In this document: one piece after another, positions 57,929-64,000 of the stretch
Numbering within the stretch: the first letter of the stretch is position 1
Layout: the number at the start of each line of letters is the position of its first letter
DNA from: Arthrobotrys musiformis
Taxonomy: Eukaryota; Ascomycota; Orbiliomycetes; Orbiliales; Orbiliaceae
Length of the DNA: 64,000 nucleotides
Reading direction: 5' to 3'
NCBI GenBank assembly: GCA_036971715.1
Contig: JAVHJL010000007.1
Span: 2,046,001 to 2,110,000 of the forward strand
Position numbers and translations under genes: made by a program
The notes under the pieces: generated by a model
What the model was told of the DNA's origin: nothing
Database searches by the model: none
The model's input: only the letters and a program-made list of their open reading frames with translations

Positions 57929-58862
57929 TACTGTAATAACTGTGTAATAATTAATAGACGTTGCATTGCATTGCCCTTTGATAGGTTCTACTCATAGCCA
58001 AAACTTGCCTTTACTATTAGCTTTGTACTATTACATTATTTGTATTTATATATTATGTATACCAATTACATTCGCACCCCACTCTCGAGGTCCCTCAGGG
58101 CTCGAGATAATACTAATAGGAATGGGTATAGTCCCCCCAAAGACAACCCCGGAAATTGTTGGCTGTTGCATTTTCAAAAAAGGCGCGTTGAGAAAGGAAG
58201 GCGCATCCGAGCTATCAGATTATTGGCAGCCTGCAACCAGCACCCGGCGAATGGCAGGGCAGAGCTCCACAGGGCATCGGACGAACCTGCAGAAATACCT
58301 CATACGTCAGTACCCGCCGATGGGCAGCACCGATAAAGCCTTTTCGGGTAACAAATTTTGTTTTTTCTCGAGTTTTTCTATTTTTTCTAATTTTTTTTTT
58401 TTTTTTGTAACTGTACGACAGCTAAGGAACTAAAGCGCTTGTCGGCGGTCTACCAAAAAATCTCGCACAAAACTCTGATTTCCCTTCTTTTTCACCAACA
58501 ACTCTCTCTTCTTCCCTTTCTCCTTCGTCAGTCATCTTCTCACCAACATTCTCCGTCTTCTACCTCCAGCTTTTGGTCACGCCGGACATCGATTGTTCAA
58601 GGTATGCATCTTCCATTGTCTTTGTGATGTTCTCGTTCGAGCTTCTGTACCTGTGCTCGCCATGTGGTTAGCGGTGGTGAGGGCTATCGTACTTCCAAAT
58701 TAGACGTAGATTGATGGACCTACCACAACCACCACGTTCCATCGCGATAACAGTCTCAGCTTCAAGACCAAAGCTAGTCTAACGTTCAACCAGCCTAGAT
58801 ACTTTCTACCGTCTCTTCAATCCGTTCGAAGGCAGCTTTTATCTACTTCACATTCATTCAAG
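57929..58862. other. F-box 3' region and spermidine synthase leader
   Basis: About 930 nt without a gene. A T15 run lies near 58391. From 58480 on the sequence is CT-rich, like a fungal 5' UTR, and a possible UTR intron starts at GTATGC near 58599. Confidence 0.5.
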
Positions 58863-60473
58863 ATGTCTGAGGAACTTACCCACCCCACCATTGTTGGTAT
58901 GGCCCCACCAACCCACTTTTTTCCTCAACGCCAACACTAGATGCTAACTCCTCAATTCCCGAATAGACGGGTAAATACTGCTTTGCTATAACTTCAATTA
59001 CAGTGTGTTTTGTTTAAAGCGGCCAATTGACTCATTTGCAGATGGTTCCGTGAAATCAATGAGATGTGGCGTGGCCAGGCCATGACCCTCAAGGTCGAGA
59101 AGATCCTCCACCACGAGAAGTCCCTCTACCAGGATGTATGAAGCCAATTGAATCCCCACTTGCTCATTGGGTGTTTCCTAACAATATCCTCGACTTTTTA
59201 GGTCCTCGTCTTCAAATCCACCGACTATGGCAATGTCCTCGTCCTCGACAATGTCATCCAATGCACCGAGCGTGACGAGTTCTCTTACCAGGAGATGATC
59301 ACCCACCTTGCCATGAACTCTCACCCAGAGCCAAAGAAGGTGCTTGTCATCGGAGGTGGAGACGGTGGTGTTCTCCGTGAAGTCATCAAGCACGAATGCG
59401 TCGAGGAGGCTATCCTCTGCGACATCGATGAGGCCGTCATCCGTGTCTCCAAGCAATACCTCCCCGAAATGTCGGCGAGCTACCAGCACCCTAAGGTCAA
59501 GACTCACATCGGCGACGGCTTCAAGTTCTTGGCCGACTACAAGAACACTTTTGATGTTATCATCACTGATTCTAGCGATCCTGATGGCCCTGCTGAGAGC
59601 CTTTTCCAGCTTCCATATTTCGAACTCTTGGAAGGAGCTTTGAGAGTAAGATAACCTCCCTCTTTTTGAATCCTCTGTATGTTGGGTCGATTAGCTAACA
59701 TGTGTCGCTCTTATAGGAAGGAGGGGTCATCACGACGCAAGGTTGTTCGTTTCCCATTTTCTCAAGACCATTTGTATCCCCACATCCTTCCTGTAGCTGC
59801 TGAAGGCGGTCAAAAAGAAAGATCGAAAGAAAGATCCCGAGACCAAGAAAAAGAGAAAAAGAGAAAAATGTTAAAACCTGAAGAAAAAAGGACAAAAAGT
59901 CTCAACAAAAGGGGATTATGCTGGGAAAGGTAGGATTCAGTTCGAGGAAAGCCCGTCTTGTACTGATGGCCTCATCGATGCTATTCAAGTCTGTTTCCTT
60001 GAAAAAGGGGATAGCTTGGACATTCCGATGGTTGGGTCGGGCCCTACTCAACTGATTCGCCTTTCTGACCTACAGCTCTTCCTCAGTTTTGAAACTCTAT
60101 AACACTCTCCATCTCGTCTCCAGCTAGTTCTCCCCAGAGGATGACCCTTTGGGAAAGAATCCGATTTGCTAACTCTTTTCTTCTTCTATTTATAGCTGAA
60201 AACCAATGGCTTCACATTGATTTGATCAAGAGACTCAAACAGGACTGCCGCAAGACTTTCCCTGTTGCGGAGTATGCCTACACCACCATCCCTACCTACC
60301 CATCCGGCCAGATTGGGTTCATGGTCTGCTGCAAGGACGCCACCCGCGATGTCACCAAGCCACTCCGCAAGTGGTCCCCAGAGGAAGAGGAAACCCTCTG
60401 CCGCTACTACAACGCCAAGATCCACGAGGCTAGCTTCATCCTCCCAACCTTTGCCAGGAAGAAGTTGGCTTAG
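58863..60473 (+). CDS. SPE3: Spermidine synthase
   Basis: A 292-residue aminopropyltransferase that makes spermidine from putrescine and decarboxylated S-adenosylmethionine. Six exons: 58863-58896, 58967-58970 (4 nt), 59042-59135, 59202-59645, 59717-59741 and 60196-60473. Phase is kept and the result reads through the conserved N-terminus TIVDGWFREINEMW. Family motifs are VLVIGGGDGGVLRE (cofactor), CDIDEAVI, TDSSDPDGPAESLF (catalytic Asp) and YTTIPTYPSGQIGFM. The last intron is 454 nt with a GTTGTT donor, much longer than its neighbours. It spans a purine-rich AAAGAA region. No saccharopine-reductase domain is fused, unlike the basidiomycete Spe3-Lys9 form. Confidence 0.95.
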
Positions 60474-60522
60474 ATGCATTTAGCAACCATTTAATTGCTA
60501 CCTGCTCTTCGGCTTTTTATAC

Positions 60523-60543
60523 ATTATTATTATTATTATTATT
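60523..60543 (+). repeat. (ATT)7 microsatellite
   Basis: Seven perfect ATT units just after the spermidine synthase stop, in its presumed 3' UTR. Confidence 0.9.
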
Positions 60544-60883
60544 ACGATAAGGCGGGCACTAGGAGCTTGTCTTGGGTTCCTCTGGATTTCCTAGAACCCC
60601 GTTACGGGAGCGTATCGCAAATGGAACGTTTCAAAGGGGTTATGTTACGATTTTTAATGAATAGATCAAAGTACAGGAATGAAATAACAAAAAAGTCACC
60701 AAGATGGCATCTAAGATTTCTCCATAACTCCGTAATACTATGACCGTATCATGCCTGCTTTTGGCCTATCCCAAATCTTGTTAGAGATCGATCGTGAAAA
60801 ACCCACAAGCCCTCCTTCTATATATCGTACAAAATCCGTAAAGTCTTAACACTAAGTGGTACTGTTCAAGATCGGCCCCGGGG

Positions 60884-61731
60884 TTAAAAGGCTTTCCTTT
60901 CCGCCAGGGCTGCTCTAATCACCTCCACCCCTTCCTCGCAACATATCCTCTTCCCTTCCTCAGCCAACTTCACGAAGTCACTAATGTCCCATCCTTGCCC
61001 ATCGGCACTCTCCCCACCACTTCCCTGCGAATATTCTAGAGATTCAATCAACAATATCTCCCCCTCCTTTGAGAAAGTGAGGGTATGACTGCTCTTAGCC
61101 CGACTCAGAATATCACTCCCCGGATTCCTAACCACAAGCTGTTCACTTTCCTCCGTCTCCATCTCATCGCCACCACCGCTACCTCCTAATCCGAACGTCT
61201 GACCTTCAACACTCTTAACCCCCTTCCCATCTTGTAAGACCGCAAGGTGTACGCTCCAACCCACCGTCCTCATCGGAATCCCCGCGATCAAAAGACTTAG
61301 AATCGTGCAGTTTATTAAAGGTGTTAGGAGGAGGGGTAGGGAGGTATGATCCTCGGCTTGGACTATTTGTGCAACGATCTGGATTAATGTTCGAGGATGG
61401 TGGTTGGTGAGGATTAGTGATTGGAGGGTGGAGTGGATGATTGAAGAAAGACGGGTTTCGCGGACGCCTGGTTGTGGGGTTGTTAAGTTAGTTATGTTGG
61501 AGATTTTGGTGATGGGGGGGAATGAGGGTTACCTGCGACGCCGATGCCGGGTTTTACGACTACTTCGATGGTGGCATGGTTGGGTAGTTCGTCTTTGGGA
61601 CGGACTTCGAGGGGACCGTTGACTGATGTTAGGATTGTGGTGCGGGAGGTTGGACAGGTGTATTGGCAGGAACCGTCGGATTGGGGGAGGGGATTGAGGG
61701 ATATTTCGGGGGTTAATGGTGATGAAGTCAT
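60884..61731 (-). CDS. RRP46: Exosome RNase-PH-like subunit RRP46
   Basis: A 260-residue protein from two exons, 61533-61731 and 60884-61467, with a 65-nt intron (GTAACC donor, ACCAG acceptor) and kept phase. The ATG at 61731 begins MTSSPLTPEISLNPLPQ followed by SDGSCQYTC; the frame is open further upstream but without homology. Features of the RNase-PH fold are SRTTILTSVNGPLEVR (strand pair), TIEVVVKPG, HPRTLIQIVAQIVQ and LLLTPLINCTILSLLIAGIP. The order and the short length fit Rrp46 (exosome component 5) better than Rrp41 or Mtr3. It would be one of the six ring subunits of the RNA exosome, structurally required but non-catalytic. An acidic Gly/Glu loop near 175-190 is an insertion. Divergent from PTPA with 335 nt between starts. 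Confidence 0.8.
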
Positions 61732-62066
61732 TGTTTGTAGCGACGGTGGTGATGGTGATGGTGGAGAGCGGTGGGAGGGAGGAGGTGAAGGTGTATATAG
61801 TATTGCAGAGAGCTTGGATCTTGATACTGGAGAAAAAGTTGGGATGGCGCGGTGGAAGTTACCGTATTTGGTATTTATTGCCGGATTTGGTAATTTGAGC
61901 TTGCCGTATCTGGTAAACCGCGGGGTTGCATTTAATTGCCATGAGCTAACGAGCTGCTTATCCAAGCAATATCAAGAACCCACCTCGATCAAGATGCATG
62001 ATCCATCTCATTGAATCTAACCATCTTCACTTTCACTTATAAAGCCCCCCGTCGATAAAACAAACA
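61732..62066. promoter_or_regulatory. Bidirectional promoter RRP46/PTPA
   Basis: 335 nt separates the two divergent start codons, so both promoters must share it. No clear TATA box on either side. Confidence 0.5.
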
Positions 62067-63434
62067 ATGGTCGAACCACACCCCCCAGCTTCAGCTCCTC
62101 CCCTCAAACTGCCGGAACCTCGAAAGCCGCGACAGGACCGTACACCAGCCATACCTCCAAAACCCACAGGACCTCTCACGGTTCCCGAGAAATCAACATT
62201 ATCATTCACAACTCCCATCCGACGGATTGTCACCCCTGCCGATTTAGAGCTGTTCCATGCTTCCTCCACGTATAGCCTACTGCTCAACTTTGTGTTATCG
62301 TTAAACGGGGCTTGTATCGATAAGTCCTTGAAGAGCAGCTTGAAATATGAGGACGAGGCACCTGTTGTCAAGGCTATCTTGGACGTTTTAAAAGCGGTGG
62401 AGAAACTGGTGAAGGAGAATCCACGGGTGGATAATGGGGGGAGTAGGTTTGGAAATCAAGGGTTTAGAGACTTCTATGATGCTTTGGAGAAGGTCAGTTT
62501 ATCCTCCTGTCCTATACCCAAGCTCCCAGTAGGAATACGAGATACTAACATATAATATCGAATACAGAACAGCCACAGTATCCACCAAAGCATGAACTTA
62601 AACCTCGAGGACGGCGCCATAACAGAGCTCTCCACATACCTCCTCGAATCCTTCGGCAACAGGACTAGAATAGACTACGGCTCCGGTCACGAACTCAACT
62701 TCATCTGCTGGCTCCTCTGCCTCCACCAACTCTCCCATCTCCCGGAGACATCACTCCCTTCAATCCCCCTCCACATCTTCCCAACATACCTAACCATCAT
62801 GCGTCACATCCAACAAGAATACTACCTCGAACCCGCCGGCTCCCACGGCGTCTGGGGACTAGACGACTACCAATTCCTCCCCTTCGTCTTCGGCTCCTCC
62901 CAACTCTTCCACCACCCTTACCTCCGTCCTATATCCATCCACAACGCCGACATTCTAGAAGAATTAAGCTCAGAGTACATATACCTCGACTGCATCCGAT
63001 TCATAAACTCCATAAAGACAACCGCAAACCTACGATGGCATTCACCAATGCTCGACGATATCTCTAGCGCCAAGAGTTGGGGGAAGGTTAATGTTGGTAT
63101 GGTGAAGATGTGGGAGAAGGAGGTTGTGGGGAAGTTGCCGGTTATGCAGCATTTCTTGTTCGGTGGGATTTTGAGCGCTGTTGAGGGTATGGGGAAAGAG
63201 GAGGAAGAAATGAGGGAGTTGGAAAGGGTTGGTGAGGAAGGTGAGACTGGAGCAGCCGGGAAGACGGCGGAGGAAGTGAAAGGGTTGATGGAGAAGTTGG
63301 ATAGAGAGGGTATGAGGCATGTGCATAGTAGTTGGGGGGAGTGCTGTGGGATTAAAGTGCCGACGGCGATTGCAGCGAGGGAAGCCGGCGAAAAAGGAGG
63401 GCTGAGGAGTATCGGACGGTTACCCTTTGATTAA
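62067..63434 (+). CDS. PP2A activator (PTPA / Rrd-type peptidyl-prolyl isomerase)
   Basis: A 430-residue protein from two exons, 62067-62492 and 62568-63434; the 75-nt intron keeps phase. After a proline-rich N-terminus of about 50 residues, the conserved PTPA fold follows: RRIVTPADLELFHAS, GNQGFRDFYDAL, then IDYGSGHELNF (key loop), GVWGLDDYQFLPFVFGSSQL and KLPVMQHFLFG. It ends with a charged region and the family-like terminal GRLPFD. PTPA proteins reactivate phosphatase 2A catalytic subunits. Fungi have two paralogues; the long C-terminal tail suggests the Rrd1 type, but I do not assign it firmly. Confidence 0.92.
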
Positions 63435-63835
63435 CCAGGCCCGCGTTTAGATTGGAACTGTGCATATTTCTAGGTGTTTTCGGATTGATAACTAATGCAT
63501 CGGCGTTTATGGCACTGGTAATTGGATGATATCAAATGGTGAAAAAAAAGGGAAACCGTGGCAATTATTGTACATGTAAATACAATCATGAAGACCAAAA
63601 ACTAACTAAAGAAACCCCGATACCAGAACGAAAAGGCAAAAACAGATGGAGTAGTGGATGGGAGGTGAGAAGACTGAAACTGTATAGGGCTGCTGAGCGA
63701 AATGCACCGAAATCTATAAGTATCCAATGCAATCTCAAGTCCCCGGAAACAACGGATCCAAAGCGGGTTCCTGGGGTCAAGGGAGTGGGATAACCTCCCA
63801 TCTCCCTTGCGTCGTACTAGTTCGAATCAAGGATT
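63435..63835. other. 3' intergenic between convergent genes
   Basis: About 400 nt with no supportable gene. Confidence 0.45.
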
Positions 63836-64000
63836 TTAAACTTCCAGGGCCTTTGTAATGCCTACAACCTCCTTGATCAAATCCTTATAACTACTCCTGA
63901 ACTCTTCCTCGTCCTCCTTGATCTTCTCCAGGCCCTTATCCTTCTCACCATCCTCGCCCTTCTTTTCCTTCTTCGACTTTTTCTTGCCAGCAGCCTCAGG
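63836..64000 (-). CDS. C-terminal fragment of an unidentified protein (runs off right edge)
   Basis: Fifty-five codons on the reverse strand are open from the window edge to a TAA at 63836-63838. The sequence is very lysine/glutamate-rich (GKKKSKKEKKGEDGEKDKGL) followed by an amphipathic helix EEFRSSYKDLIKEVVGITKA. The composition and codon use look coding. This is probably the tail of a nuclear or translation-related protein, but I do not recognise it. Confidence 0.55.
   Translation of the reverse strand, partial: PEAAGKKKSKKEKKGEDGEKDKGLEKIKEDEEEFRSSYKDLIKEVVGITKALEV

Noticed and set aside
59679..59933. 84-codon Lys/Arg/Glu-rich frame
   Set aside because: It starts in an intron, crosses exon 5 in another frame and ends in the last intron of spermidine synthase; its composition comes from the AAAGAA-rich intron.
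60500..60560. ATT repeat considered as a CRISPR-like or satellite array
   Set aside because: It is a simple seven-unit microsatellite without spacers; CRISPR arrays are not expected in a fungal nuclear genome.

Overview
The window is nuclear DNA of a filamentous ascomycete (Pezizomycotina). Genes are separated by 0.3-4 kb. They carry short introns, mostly 46-130 nt, with GTNNGT-type donors, CTAAC/CTAAT-like branch sites and AG acceptors. The protein set includes CDC14, a KEOPS Pcc1 subunit, spermidine synthase, an exosome RNase-PH subunit, PTPA, an Ecm33-like wall protein, an F-box protein, tyrosinase and a laccase-like oxidase. I cannot resolve the class from sequence alone. Most gene models below were spliced by eye, and each keeps reading frame across every stated junction.

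Region 1 (1-31.2 kb) looks accessory. It holds a truncated secreted protein at the left edge, a GT1 glycosyltransferase tail-to-tail with a Tm-1-like (UPF0261) protein, a small Cys-rich secreted protein, and a large secreted tyrosinase with a Ser/Thr-rich N-terminus. These are followed by an SDR that lacks the catalytic Tyr, a wax-synthase-like membrane acyltransferase, a frameshifted gene remnant, an AhpD-like protein, a second intact-looking SDR, a membrane-anchored multicopper oxidase, a secreted acid phosphatase and an unrecognised secreted protein. Many of these activities (phenol oxidation, reduction, acylation, glycosylation) are typical tailoring or phenolic-pigment functions, but no polyketide, nonribosomal peptide or terpene core enzyme is visible. 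Long gene-free stretches (7.4-10.8, 18.8-20.7 kb) separate them.

Region 2 (32.8-43.4 kb) has an Ecm33-like surface protein, an alpha/beta hydrolase, Pcc1 and CDC14 arranged head to head, and a type I membrane protein of the fungal DUF7029-like type.

Region 3 (45.6-53.7 kb) has a 1020-residue two-module PLP decarboxylase whose C-terminal module resembles histidine decarboxylases, then a 4-kb gene desert and a stand-alone kinase-like protein with an unusual DFE motif.

Region 4 (56.4-64 kb) is compact housekeeping DNA: an F-box protein, spermidine synthase (with a 4-nt microexon), RRP46 and PTPA arranged head to head, and the C-terminus of a further gene at the right edge. Three copies of a short dispersed sequence (about 29, 29 and 19 bp) lie in intergenic DNA at 6.15, 40.83 and 52.03 kb.
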